Source: an uncultured Lachnospiraceae bacterium
GTDB taxonomy: Bacteria; Bacillota; Clostridia; Lachnospirales; Lachnospiraceae
Reading direction: 5' to 3'
Length of the DNA: 25,676 nucleotides
Assembly (NCBI GenBank): GCA_902796375.1
Contig: CADBOW010000016.1
Location: 1-25,676, forward strand
Part shown: positions 1-8,100 of the stretch, piece by piece
How the letters are laid out: each line of letters opens with the position of its first letter
Position numbering within the stretch: the stretch's first letter is position 1
Translations under genes and position numbers: made by a program
Notes under the pieces: generated by a model
Told to the model about the DNA's origin: nothing
Database searches by the model: none
The model's input: the letters and a program-made list of their open reading frames with translations, nothing else

Positions 1-3000
1 TCAGTCAGGTAATACAGTTTTCCTGCCAGCTTCCATACTCCGCTCAGCCGGATTCCCTCTGCACTGTAATATGCATAGGTTCCGTTCACCTTGGCCCATG
101 CCTTACGGAGCATAAGCCCGTTCTTGTCGCCGTAGTACTGTCCTACGGCCTTGTTGATGGCCAGCTTTCCTTCTTCATCAAATACATAGGTCTTCCGGTC
201 TATGGTTATCACATCTCCATGAATCGCCATACCGTTCTTGAAGTAGTACCAGTCATTACCGGCCTTCACCCAGCCGTTCCGCGTGTCGTAGGTCTTCGTC
301 ATAACGCCGTTCTTATCGAAGAAATAGAGACTGTCCCCGATCAGATGATATCCGGTATAGAGTCCGTCATAATCCGAGAAATACAGCTTACCCTTATCCC
401 GGATCCATCCGGTCACGATACCCTTCTTATCGATACCGAAGTAGTACCATTTTCCGTCCAGCTTCTTCCATCCCTGATAGCTCTGAGCACAGCCGTTCTT
501 GTTATTATAATACTCATTCGCGGTAATGCCGTTATAGGCAAAGCCCTGTCCCTGCATCTTGCTGTTCCAGAAGGAGTAGATCTTCCCTCCTATGGAAAGA
601 GATCCCGTCACCACTGCTTCATCCTTGAAGTAGTACATGCTGCCTGCGCAATTCACCCAGCCGTCGGTGAGCTTCGATCCCAGCTTCTTCAGAAGCACAC
701 CCTCATCTGAAAGGATGTACCAGGTCTTGGACACACGGATCACGCCCGTATCAATATAATGGCCGGTGAAATGATACCATTTTCCGCCGATCTTCAGCCA
801 TTCATCCTCGGCCAGCTTTCCGCCCTTTTTCACATATTGTCCTGTCTTATAGGTCTTTCCGTCGGAGATCTTTGTCACCCAGCCCGCCTTCTTCTGGTAG
901 GTTCCGGAACGACCGATATAATATCCGTCCGGTGTTTCGCTTTCCATCAGAAGCTTTCCACGAAGAACATAGAAATCATTTACCCATCCGGTATACGGTT
1001 TTCCGTTCTTGTAGTAGTAATAGCTTCCGCCGAACAATGTCCATCCGTTGGAAATGGTCTTCTGGGTTTTGATCACCCCGTTGCCGTCGAAGGTATACAG
1101 CTTATCCTCCAGCTTTGTTTCCGTGAAGGTCATCTGTCCTTCCTCATTGAAATAATACTCTGCTTTTCCAACCTTGTATTTCCGTCCTGCAACGGCGTAA
1201 TGGGTCTTTGGATCGATATAATAATATCTTCCTCCCATCTGATACCATCCGCTTCTGACCTCCTGTCCGGATTTACGGAAGATCTTCAATCCCTTATCAA
1301 ACCAGACAGCCTCATCGGTCGCCATAATACCGTTGAATTTGAAATAATAATTGCTCTTTCCGATGGTATGATATCCGGTCATCACATTTCCGCCGGCGAT
1401 GTAATACCAGTCACCGGAGATCTCGCTCCAGCCCTTCTCATTCGCCTTTCCGATATAGGCTCCGTCCGCGCCGTAGAGGTTGCACAGGGTGGAGGTCTTC
1501 ACCAGACCTGTCTGCATAACTCCGTCTTCGTTGAAATAATAATTCTTCTTGTCGATCTTCCGCGGTCCCACTGCCAGTGCACCGGAGGGAAGGATATAAT
1601 AGGTGGAATCGAAATACTTGGCCCAACCGCTCTTCTCCAGAGTGAAATCATCCCGGAACATATAATACCTTTTTCCGATCTTGAAGATTCCGCCCTTTAA
1701 CGCGTAGCCGTTCTCATCGAAATAATAATCATGCTTTCCGACCTTCTTCCAGGCCTTCTTCGTCAGCTTGCCGCCGGAGATATAGCAGAGCTTATCTCTG
1801 TTCGCATCCTCATAATAAAGACCCTTCTGCTTAACCTTCGAGAGGGCACATTTACTGTTGGCACGATACAGTACTCCGTCAATATTCTTGTACTGACTGG
1901 AGATCGCACAGCCCTCTTCATTGAAGTAGTAGGTCTTTCCCTTAACCGCCACAAGTCCCTGCAGGGCCTTTCCGCCCTTATCATAATAATAGTTTCCGTA
2001 CCATGCGGCGATATAGAGTGAACCGTTTGCCCGGGCACGATAATGATCCTCAGTTCCGGAAGACGCATCCCAGATGGTGAAGGAGGTTGCTGCATACATG
2101 GCCCCGTCCTGATCAAAGCCATAATACTTTGAACCGATCTTGGCGATCTGATCCTTCAGAAGCTCACCGTCGATGGCATAATACTTCTTTCCGTTTACCG
2201 TCGTCCACTTATTATTTGCGATCTTATTTGCCTTACCGGTTTCACCTATGATATAGGCCGCATCCTTTCCGTTGATGCAGGTAGACCGGAGCATCCGTCC
2301 GTCATCATCAAAGTAATATAATACACCCTTTACGGCGAAGGGACCCTTAGGTGCGGCGCCGGCAGCTCCGTAGTAGTGCTTCTCCCCCGAATCGTCGGCA
2401 TACCATTCATTTGCATACAGCTTTCCGGCAGACTTCACACGATAGTACAGAGTCGATCCGTCGCTGTCGGTTCTTGTAAATGTGGTCTTGGTGATCATTC
2501 TGCCGTTCTTGTCAAAACCATAGTAGAAGGATCCTACCTTGGCCACCTGATCCTTCAGGATCACGCCGTCCTTCACATAATAATAGTATTTGTTCTTCTT
2601 GATCGTAAGCGTAGTCCAAGCGTTGTTCTTCAGCTTTGTGGCATGTCCGTCCGAATCCACATAGTAGTTCACTCCGTCCGCGGTATACCAGCAATTCCTC
2701 CGCATCAGACCGTCATCCTGAAAACAATAGGTGATGGTTCCGATCTTCTTGATCCCGGAAACGGCTGCTCCGGAAGCGCCGAAATAGTAATAATCCGTTC
2801 CGTCCTTATACCAGGAATTCACGTAAAGCATTCCGTTTTCCTTTGCACGGAAGATACGGTTCTCCTCCAGTTCCTCGCTGTAGGCCTGGAACGGGCAATC
2901 CGTATACATGAGTCCGTCGTCGCCGAAACCGTAATACGCCTTATTGATCTTCCTGACCGTATTGCTCAGATAAACATCATTCACGTAATACCGGTAACCG

Positions 3001-3026
3001 TCTTCATCATGCGACCATCCGTTCTT
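1..3026 (-). repeat. Array of about 45 choline-binding-type repeats
   Basis: On the minus strand the translated sequence alternates two repeat forms. One is a longer unit with GW and WYYF; the other is a shorter unit of the type xxIGKxYYFxxxGxM. Between about 2085 and 2890 the small repeats are grouped into two long homologous superunits. A partial copy precedes them near 2890-3030 and a degraded one follows near 1850-2085. Confidence 0.85.
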
Positions 3027-3134
3027 AAGCTCAGGGTCTGCAAATACGCTGACCGGTGTCACAACGAAAAGCACTACGAACATCGGCAGCAGAACCGCCA
3101 GAATCGATTTCAGTATCCTATGTTTCCCTCTCAC
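1..3134 (-). CDS. Giant secreted repeat protein (choline/cell-wall-binding type), 3' end beyond window
   Basis: At least 1,044 codons are open and the reading frame runs off the left edge, so the C-terminus is unseen. The start is GTG at 3134, preceded by AAGGAGG at a good distance. The first 32 residues form a signal peptide (RGKHR basic start, hydrophobic core, cleavage expected after VSVFA). Everything after it is a chain of roughly 45 aromatic repeats of about 20 residues (patterns such as GKWYYFDxxG and GWxKxxG), the CW_binding_1/choline-binding type. No catalytic domain is visible. The N-terminal third shows longer units of about 130-138 residues, each ending in a YYGFxxxGxM-like motif followed by TxF or CPF. 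It is the last visible gene of the polysaccharide operon, 47 bases after the CAP gene. The likely role is a surface adhesin or scaffold that binds choline-type or glycan ligands. A catalytic domain could still lie beyond the edge. The repeat class is clear; the ligand is inferred. Confidence 0.9.
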   Translation of the reverse strand, partial: MRGKHRILKSILAVLLPMFVVLFVVTPVSVFADPELKNGWSHDEDGYRYYVNDVYLSNTVRKINKAYYGFGDDGLMYTDCPFQAYSEELEENRIFRAKENGMLYVNSWYKDGTDYYYFGASGAAVSGIKKIGTITYCFQDDGLMRRNCWYTADGVNYYVDSDGHATKLKNNAWTTLTIKKNKYYYYVKDGVILKDQVAKVGSFYYGFDKNGRMITKTTFTRTDSDGSTLYYRVKSAGKLYANEWYADDSGEKHYYGAAGAAPKGPFAVKGVLYYFDDDGRMLRSTCINGKDAAYIIGETGKANKIANNKWTTVNGKKYYAIDGELLKDQIAKIGSKYYGFDQDGAMYAATSFTIWDASSGTEDHYRARANGSLYIAAWYGNYYYDKGGKALQGLVAVKGKTYYFNEEGCAISSQYKNIDGVLYRANSKCALSKVKQKGLYYEDANRDKLCYISGGKLTKKAWKKVGKHDYYFDENGYALKGGIFKIGKRYYMFRDDFTLEKSGWAKYFDSTYYILPSGALAVGPRKIDKKNYYFNEDGVMQTGLVKTSTLCNLYGADGAYIGKANEKGWSEISGDWYYIAGGNVMTGYHTIGKSNYYFKFNGIMATDEAVWFDKGLKIFRKSGQEVRSGWYQMGGRYYYIDPKTHYAVAGRKYKVGKAEYYFNEEGQMTFTETKLEDKLYTFDGNGVIKTQKTISNGWTLFGGSYYYYKNGKPYTGWVNDFYVLRGKLLMESETPDGYYIGRSGTYQKKAGWVTKISDGKTYKTGQYVKKGGKLAEDEWLKIGGKWYHFTGHYIDTGVIRVSKTWYILSDEGVLLKKLGSKLTDGWVNCAGSMYYFKDEAVVTGSLSIGGKIYSFWNSKMQGQGFAYNGITANEYYNNKNGCAQSYQGWKKLDGKWYYFGIDKKGIVTGWIRDKGKLYFSDYDGLYTGYHLIGDSLYFFDKNGVMTKTYDTRNGWVKAGNDWYYFKNGMAIHGDVITIDRKTYVFDEEGKLAINKAVGQYYGDKNGLMLRKAWAKVNGTYAYYSAEGIRLSGVWKLAGKLYYLT

Positions 3135-3181
3135 AACGCTGTCCTCCTTATCGAAAAGATATCCCTCTTCTGCCTTTTATA

Positions 3182-4153
3182 CTACGGATTCAGGCAGACT
3201 CCCGAATTCTTGAAACGATAGATCTTCTTGCCGATGGTTGCCGCTCCGGTCAGCATCGATCCGTCCTTCTTCAGATAATACCATTTTCCGCTCAGCTTCA
3301 GCCAGCCGGTCTTCATGGTGCCGTCCTTTCGGAGATAGTACCATTTTCCTGCCAGCCGGATCCATCCGGTTGCCATATAGCCATCCGATTTAAAATAATA
3401 CCATGCGCCGGAGATCTTCCTCCACTTACTTTTCAGGAAGCTTCCGTCTGCCAGCCGGTATCTCCATCCGGTGGAATCCTTCTCCCAGCCCTCTTTTGCC
3501 TTCAACTGAATGATCGATTTATAACCTGTGGCCGACTTCAGCTTCTTATAGATATCATTCGTAACCGATACCGTAAATGTCTTTTTGGCATTTGTCGGTT
3601 GTTTTCCGGTTTTGGGACTGGCCGCATACCCGAACTCCTGCGTCCAGTATAAATACATGACATCCTTCACCTGGATACATCCGATCCCCACACAGGTATA
3701 CCTGCTGTTCAGGATATTCTCCCGATGTCCCATGGTGGAATTCATCCATGCAGAGACCACCACGTCCGCACTCCGCTGTCCGCAGGCCAGATTCTCCGCA
3801 TAGGATTTATCGGATACCGAGAAGCATTCGTTGCCGTTCGGACGGGTATGACTGATGCTTCCGGAAGAAGCAACGCTTACAATATTCTCCGCCGCCCGCT
3901 GCATTGCGGCATCCATCAGGTCCATATCCATGACCAGTGCCGACATCCCCTGTGCCTTTCTTTCCTGATTGATTTTCTTCAGCACCTGGTATGCATAACT
4001 GTACATCGCCTTTCCCTGAACCGTGACCGCCCTGGTGGTCGCAGCTTCCACAGATGCCGTTCCCATAGAGAACACTGGTGTCATGGTGATCATCATACAA
4101 ACGGCAAGGATCGCCGCCAGGATCCGTCTTCTCAGCCTCTTCCTTCTTTCCAT
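3182..4153 (-). CDS. Secreted CAP (SCP/PR1-like) domain protein with C-terminal choline-binding-type repeats
   Basis: This is a 323-residue secreted protein. Residues 1-38 form a signal peptide (basic MERRKRLRRR start, hydrophobic core, VEAA near the cleavage site). Residues about 55-176 are a CAP domain of the bacterial YkwD-like kind: SHTRPNG (His102), AENLACG (Glu120) and GHRENILNSRYTCVGIG (His143, Glu145) give the family's four pocket residues. Residues about 222-317 hold four to five aromatic repeats of the choline/cell-wall-binding class, such as GKWYYLKKDGSM. The ATG at 4153 follows GAGGTGATG, and the gene starts 11 bases after the GH5 gene, so the two are co-transcribed. CAP proteins of bacteria have varied and mostly unknown roles. 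The repeats suggest attachment to the producer's own surface. Confidence 0.93.
   Translation of the reverse strand: MERRKRLRRRILAAILAVCMMITMTPVFSMGTASVEAATTRAVTVQGKAMYSYAYQVLKKINQERKAQGMSALVMDMDLMDAAMQRAAENIVSVASSGSISHTRPNGNECFSVSDKSYAENLACGQRSADVVVSAWMNSTMGHRENILNSRYTCVGIGCIQVKDVMYLYWTQEFGYAASPKTGKQPTNAKKTFTVSVTNDIYKKLKSATGYKSIIQLKAKEGWEKDSTGWRYRLADGSFLKSKWRKISGAWYYFKSDGYMATGWIRLAGKWYYLRKDGTMKTGWLKLSGKWYYLKKDGSMLTGAATIGKKIYRFKNSGVCLNP
3203..3490 (-). repeat. C-terminal choline-binding-type repeats of the CAP protein
   Basis: Four to five units of about 20 residues with W-YY aromatic pairs and K-D-G turns are visible, for example GAWYYFKSDGYMATGW and GKWYYLRKDGTMKTGW. They resemble those in the two flanking genes, which suggests a shared ligand. 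Confidence 0.85.
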
Positions 4154-4164
4154 ACATCATCACC

Positions 4165-5562
4165 TCATTTCCCCTGAATCCATTTCTTCAGATACTTTCC
4201 TGTATCCGTAAGATCCGAATTCGTCCAACCCTTGTGTTTCGTGCAGGTGTTCTTAATCAATGCAGAGGTTTCATTTTTGTTTGAAAGACTCCAGCCGATA
4301 TAAGATATTTTGTTTTTATTGATGAGCTTCTTCCAGGCCGCGGCGGAAGTATAATCGATGGTCCCGTTTCCGTCTGCGGCACAGATGCTGAATTCGGAAA
4401 CGAAGACCGGTGTCCCGTTCTTCAGCGCCGTTGTCAGCTTGTTCCGGATCGAATCTCCGTGTGTGGATGCATAAAAATGTAAAACATACATCACGTTCTT
4501 GGACTTCTTTACGGGATTCTCCGCTACCAGATCCACATCCTGAGACCAGGTGGGGGTACCTACCAGAATGACCGCATCGGAATCATTTTCCCGGATAATG
4601 GGGATAATGGTATCCGCATAGGACTTCACATTGCTCCAGTCGGTCCCGTTGGGCTCGTTGCAGATCTCATAGATCACATTACTGTATTTTCCGTATTGAT
4701 AGGACATATCCGCGAAGAACTGCTTCGCCTCCTTGATATGGGTGTTCGGATTCCCGTCCTGCAGGATATGCCAGTCGATGATGACATACATGCCCAGCTT
4801 TGTTGCATAGGAAACCGCATCCGCAATGGTGCTGTTCAGGGTCGAAGTTTTGACATCATCCCAATCGACACAATACCCTCCGTACTCTTCCGTGTATACC
4901 GCAAGGCGTACCGCATTGCTTCCCCAGTTTTTCAGGGTCTGAAAGGCCTGCTGATTGATATTCTCTTTTCCTTCACTCCAGATGATGCCGAAGGTACTGA
5001 CCCCCTTCAGCTGAACCTGCTTTCCGGCAGAGGAGCAGAGCTTTGTGCCCTTCACCTGGAGAGCCCCCCACTTCTTCGCCGCGGAGCCTGCCGGGTAGGA
5101 AGGCGCCTTCAGCTGCGTGGTGTTCGGCTGAACGATGGCTTTGGCTCTGGTCTTGGTCCATACCCCCTTTTTGTTTACATAACGACGTCCAATCCACCGG
5201 TCTGTGACCATGTAGCCGTCTGCGCCGAAGTAATAGGTCTTTCGGTCAATGGTCACCCATTTCTTCTTCGGATACCAGGATCCGGCCTGGAACCACCAGC
5301 CCCTGGAATTCTTCTTCCAGGTACCGTCCCATTTCTTCTCCCAATAGCCTTTGGCATTCACCCATCTGCCCTTGATATACTCGCTTTTCGCTTTCCCGCT
5401 CTTATCGCGGAACACATAATACCAGCCTCCGGAATCCTTCTTCCAGGTGCCTGCCGCGCTCTTTGCGGCAGCCTCACTGCGGAAGGGAAGAACCCACAAC
5501 ATTACCATAAGCGCCGAGAGCAGAAGCAATGCTCTCATCCCTGTTCCTGTCCGCTTCTTCAT
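4165..5562 (-). CDS. Secreted GH5 endoglucanase (GH5_2-like) with N-terminal choline-binding-type repeats
   Basis: I place the start at the ATG at 5562 (465 residues, MKKRTG), because GGAGG at 5571-5575 sits 8 bases upstream. The longer in-frame ATG at 5595 lacks such a site. Residues 1-31 are a signal peptide, about 39-139 hold tryptophan-rich repeats (TWKKDSGGWYYVF and similar), and about 165-460 form the catalytic domain. Family 5 landmarks are present: NAVRLAVY (Arg219), VIIDWHILQDGNPN (His265), IYEICNEPNG with the acid/base Glu303, VLHFYASTHG, and PVFVSEFSI with the nucleophile Glu390. The order and wording match bacterial Cel5-type endo-beta-1,4-glucanases. The protein therefore probably cuts beta-1,4-glucan or a related backbone while held on the cell surface. 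Its place inside a polysaccharide biosynthesis operon suggests trimming of the cell's own polymer, but an external substrate is equally possible. Confidence 0.93.
   Translation of the reverse strand: MKKRTGTGMRALLLLSALMVMLWVLPFRSEAAAKSAAGTWKKDSGGWYYVFRDKSGKAKSEYIKGRWVNAKGYWEKKWDGTWKKNSRGWWFQAGSWYPKKKWVTIDRKTYYFGADGYMVTDRWIGRRYVNKKGVWTKTRAKAIVQPNTTQLKAPSYPAGSAAKKWGALQVKGTKLCSSAGKQVQLKGVSTFGIIWSEGKENINQQAFQTLKNWGSNAVRLAVYTEEYGGYCVDWDDVKTSTLNSTIADAVSYATKLGMYVIIDWHILQDGNPNTHIKEAKQFFADMSYQYGKYSNVIYEICNEPNGTDWSNVKSYADTIIPIIRENDSDAVILVGTPTWSQDVDLVAENPVKKSKNVMYVLHFYASTHGDSIRNKLTTALKNGTPVFVSEFSICAADGNGTIDYTSAAAWKKLINKNKISYIGWSLSNKNETSALIKNTCTKHKGWTNSDLTDTGKYLKKWIQGK
5146..5448 (-). repeat. N-terminal cell-wall-binding-type repeats of the GH5 protein
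   Basis: About five Trp/Tyr-rich units lie between the signal peptide and the catalytic domain, such as GWYYVFRDKSGKAKSEY and RKTYYFGADGYMVTDRW. They are more diverged than the repeats in the two downstream genes. Confidence 0.75.
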
Positions 5563-5570
5563 TCCATACA

Positions 5571-5575
5571 CCTCC
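5571..5575 (-). promoter_or_regulatory. Ribosome binding site that fixes the GH5 start
   Basis: On the minus strand GGAGG lies 8 bases before the ATG at 5562. It supports the MKKRTG start over the ATG at 5595, which is 3 bases after the stop of the preceding gene. Confidence 0.8.
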
Positions 5576-5598
5576 GCTTCCGTCAGGCTGTCCATGAT

Positions 5599-6975
5599 TT
5601 ACAGTGTCAGTTCAACAACTCCGATGCCTCCGATCACATCCACCTCATTCTCCCTGCAGAACTGCAGAAGCTCAGATGACTTCTGACGGTTTCCGCCGTA
5701 GAGCTCTTCCATGAGAATACAGTTTCCGGTGGATATCAGGCGTTTCAATGCCTCACTGTCCGTTCCGACCTTTTCTGTCATATGAAGCTCCACATCACTC
5801 TTCTTCAGTTCCTTCTTCAGAGCTTCTGCGGCCTTCTCAACGATCTCCCTGCTTTCGGAGCAGAGAACCGCAACTTCCTTCAGCTCATGCTTCTGGCAAT
5901 AGGTTCCGAGACGAACGCCGGCATAGGCCACGCTTTCCTCTCCGGAATCAAACAGGTAGGCTTTCAGCTCCTTCTTTGCCAGGAAATCCCGATAGGGGTG
6001 CTTCTTTCCGTTCACGGATATAAGACCCAGATTCCGAAGCCCCAGGTTATCACTGTAATCCTCCGGAGCCGCATTCTTCAGTGAGAGATACAGCATGATG
6101 AAGCAGAGACAGATTCCTGCGAAGCATCCTCCCATAAGCCCTACTATAAAGAATTTCAGTGAGAATCCGGTACCTGTGGATTCTTCCTCTTCATTCTCCG
6201 GCTGATATCCGGTTCTTCTCCGGAAATACTCCTGCTGTGCAGGTGTGAAACCGTTATATGCATTCATGAAGCTGTTCCGGCTGGAAGCAATACCGTTATA
6301 GGTATTCTTCTGATTTGCGTCCGTGGTACCGTCATATACCTGAATGGTATATTCCTTCACGGCTCTGATATTCAGACGGGGTTCATCCTTCATAAGCTGA
6401 TCCATATAGGTCTCAACAAGCTTTCTTGCATCGGAGGAAAGATTCGGGAACGTCTTGGTTTCGATCACCCCCAGGGTAAAGGCGCCGCTGCCCGTATTGT
6501 TGCACCAGATCAGTTCCTTCAGGTACGGCTGCTTCGTATATTCCTGATCGATCTTGTCCAGATCGCCCATGATGATATTTTCCGAGATATACGCTCTGAG
6601 CAGCTGCAGGTTCGTATTTTCTATAATACCCGTACTTGTCAGACGATCCTGCCCCTTCAGCTCCAGCGTATATTCCACGATGGTCTGATTCTCCTTCGTG
6701 GCATCTACCGTCATAAGGGGAGCCGTATTCAAATATCTCTGATAATTCTCCATGGTCTCATAATGGAGGATGGCATTTTCCACTTTGTTTCGTTCGATAA
6801 GATCGAAACCTGCTTCGATCTCCTCATCCGCCAGAGCATCCGCTTCCTTCTTATCCGAAAGATACTTATACCCTGCCAGAAGTCCTCCGAACAGCAGCAT
6901 GAGGATGATGATCACCCAGGCTTTCTTCAACATGTAGTATCCGAGACTCCGTACACTGATTCGACGTCCGTTCAT
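5599..6975 (-). CDS. Wzz/CapA-like polysaccharide chain-length protein with a degenerate BY-kinase-like tail
   Basis: The protein has 458 residues and two membrane spans (about 19-36 and 273-297) around a large extracellular part. This is the layout of Wzz/YveK/CpsC co-polymerases that set polymer length in Wzy-dependent systems. After the second span comes a cytoplasmic tail of about 160 residues. It follows the order of a bacterial tyrosine kinase (CpsD/Wzc) domain: an ESVAYAGVRLGTYC stretch resembling the EAYRxLRTN entry, a strand EVAVLC, later CILMEELYGG, and a final VIGGIGVVEL strand. The P-loop position (SESREIVEKA) has no Gly-Lys-Ser/Thr and there is no terminal tyrosine cluster, so ATP binding is unlikely. 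The gene lies 67 bases after neuB. The chain-length role is a confident family inference; the pseudokinase reading is tentative. Confidence 0.8.
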   Translation of the reverse strand: MNGRRISVRSLGYYMLKKAWVIIILMLLFGGLLAGYKYLSDKKEADALADEEIEAGFDLIERNKVENAILHYETMENYQRYLNTAPLMTVDATKENQTIVEYTLELKGQDRLTSTGIIENTNLQLLRAYISENIIMGDLDKIDQEYTKQPYLKELIWCNNTGSGAFTLGVIETKTFPNLSSDARKLVETYMDQLMKDEPRLNIRAVKEYTIQVYDGTTDANQKNTYNGIASSRNSFMNAYNGFTPAQQEYFRRRTGYQPENEEEESTGTGFSLKFFIVGLMGGCFAGICLCFIMLYLSLKNAAPEDYSDNLGLRNLGLISVNGKKHPYRDFLAKKELKAYLFDSGEESVAYAGVRLGTYCQKHELKEVAVLCSESREIVEKAAEALKKELKKSDVELHMTEKVGTDSEALKRLISTGNCILMEELYGGNRQKSSELLQFCRENEVDVIGGIGVVELTL

Positions 6976-6984
6976 TTTTTCTAT

Positions 6985-7006
6985 CCTTTCTGTTCCGGAA
7001 CAAAGG
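6985..7006 (-). promoter_or_regulatory. Possible hairpin covering the ribosome site of the Wzz-like gene
   Basis: On the minus strand CCTTTGTTCCGGAACAGAAAGG contains a perfect 12-base palindrome (6991-7002). Its left arm CCTTT can pair with the AAAGG of the Shine-Dalgarno sequence, 8 bases before the ATG at 6975. This could lower initiation. It is an inference from complementarity only. Confidence 0.35.
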
Positions 7007-7042
7007 TCCGGTAATGTTTCTTATATGACTGATATCCCGTAT

Positions 7043-8086
7043 CTATACCATATCCCAGGTCAGGATCGTATCCTCCGGAAGATCACTCTTTACCTTCCTT
7101 CCGATCACGATCTCGGCAAAGGTGGGCGGGATACCGGTCCCCGGCCGCTTCGGCATCAGATCCTCTGCACGGATCTCCTCGCCTGCCTTCATATCTCTGG
7201 TCAGGACCAGAGACCGTCTGGCTTCCCGTCGCGGTACCTGCTCACAATCCAGCACCGTCTTCTCCGGTGATCCCAGCACCTGATCGATCCATCGGAAATT
7301 GGCTATGGCCTTTGCAAAGTCCTCCGGATCTCCCGCGTGATAATGATCATTTCCGGGAAGTGTCTTGTCCAGCGTGAAATGCTTCTCGATCACCTCAGCC
7401 CCCAGCAGATATGCCGTGGAGAGGGTCATCATGGTATCATCCGGCGCCACGTGATCGCTGAATCCGATCCGAACATCCGGGAAATCCTTCTTCAGGGTTT
7501 CAATGATCCGAAGATTCGCATTCTCCGGTGCCGTGGGATAGGACAGCACACAGTGGAAGATCACGATATCACTGCATCCGGCTTCCTTCAGCGCCCGTAC
7601 CGCCTCATCCACTTCAGACAGGTAAGCGGCTCCTACGGACATGTAAACCGGCTTTCCCTTGGCGCCGATATGACGGATAAAGGGCAGGTTTGAAAGGTCC
7701 GATGAAGATATCTTATAAAAATCAACCATATCATACAGATAATCTGCCGAAGCATAATCAAAGGGTGTGGATGTAAAATCCATCCCTTTCGCATGTGTAT
7801 ACTCACACAGCTCTCTGTATTCAGCCTCTCCGAAATGATCAAATTTCTGGAAGAGCTCATACTGGGTCTTGGTGGCCTCCTTCGTGGTATCCCAGTAAGC
7901 CGGGGAATTTTTGGATACGATGGTCCCCGCCTTGTAGGACTGGAATTTCGCACAGTCTATGCCGGCCGCCGCCGCCCGGTCGATATACAGCTTGGCTGCC
8001 TCCAGCGGAGTGATTCCCATCACCCGTGCGGTATCATAAAAGTTCACACCCATTTCCGCGATGATATACGGTTTTGTCTTTCTCAT
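7043..8086 (-). CDS. neuB: NeuB-family nonulosonic acid synthase (sialic-acid-like)
   Basis: The 347-residue enzyme matches the usual size. NeuB enzymes condense a hexosamine-type sugar with phosphoenolpyruvate to make a nine-carbon acid (Neu5Ac, legionaminic or pseudaminic acid). Seen here are IAEMGVN at the start, CAKFQSYKAG (43-54), FTSTPFD (104-110), YKISSSDLSN, the family mark VIEKHFTLDK (232-241), and a C-terminal SAF-type domain (about 285-347) with RRSLVLTRDMKAGEEI and GTGIPP. Two spots differ from the textbook pattern: NFYD replaces NHxG after the first strand, and GNDHYHAGDP replaces the usual GPDHxxS-like loop. The start ATG has GGTGGAGG six bases upstream, and the gene lies 14 bases after the cytidylyltransferase. 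Family assignment is firm. Which nonulosonic acid is made cannot be read from the sequence. Confidence 0.93.
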   Translation of the reverse strand: MRKTKPYIIAEMGVNFYDTARVMGITPLEAAKLYIDRAAAAGIDCAKFQSYKAGTIVSKNSPAYWDTTKEATKTQYELFQKFDHFGEAEYRELCEYTHAKGMDFTSTPFDYASADYLYDMVDFYKISSSDLSNLPFIRHIGAKGKPVYMSVGAAYLSEVDEAVRALKEAGCSDIVIFHCVLSYPTAPENANLRIIETLKKDFPDVRIGFSDHVAPDDTMMTLSTAYLLGAEVIEKHFTLDKTLPGNDHYHAGDPEDFAKAIANFRWIDQVLGSPEKTVLDCEQVPRREARRSLVLTRDMKAGEEIRAEDLMPKRPGTGIPPTFAEIVIGRKVKSDLPEDTILTWDMV

Positions 8087-8100
8087 TTGTTTCCTCCACC

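Noticed and set aside
1..3134. CRISPR-like or tandem DNA repeat
   Set aside because: The repetition is at the protein level in a single open frame; the DNA units diverge and have no constant spacer.
219..3221. Long plus-strand frames (163, 313 and 281 codons) opposite the repeat protein
   Set aside because: They are antisense to a well-supported minus-strand gene, and their leucine/isoleucine-rich periodic sequence mirrors the repeat codons. No ribosome site or recognisable domain is seen.
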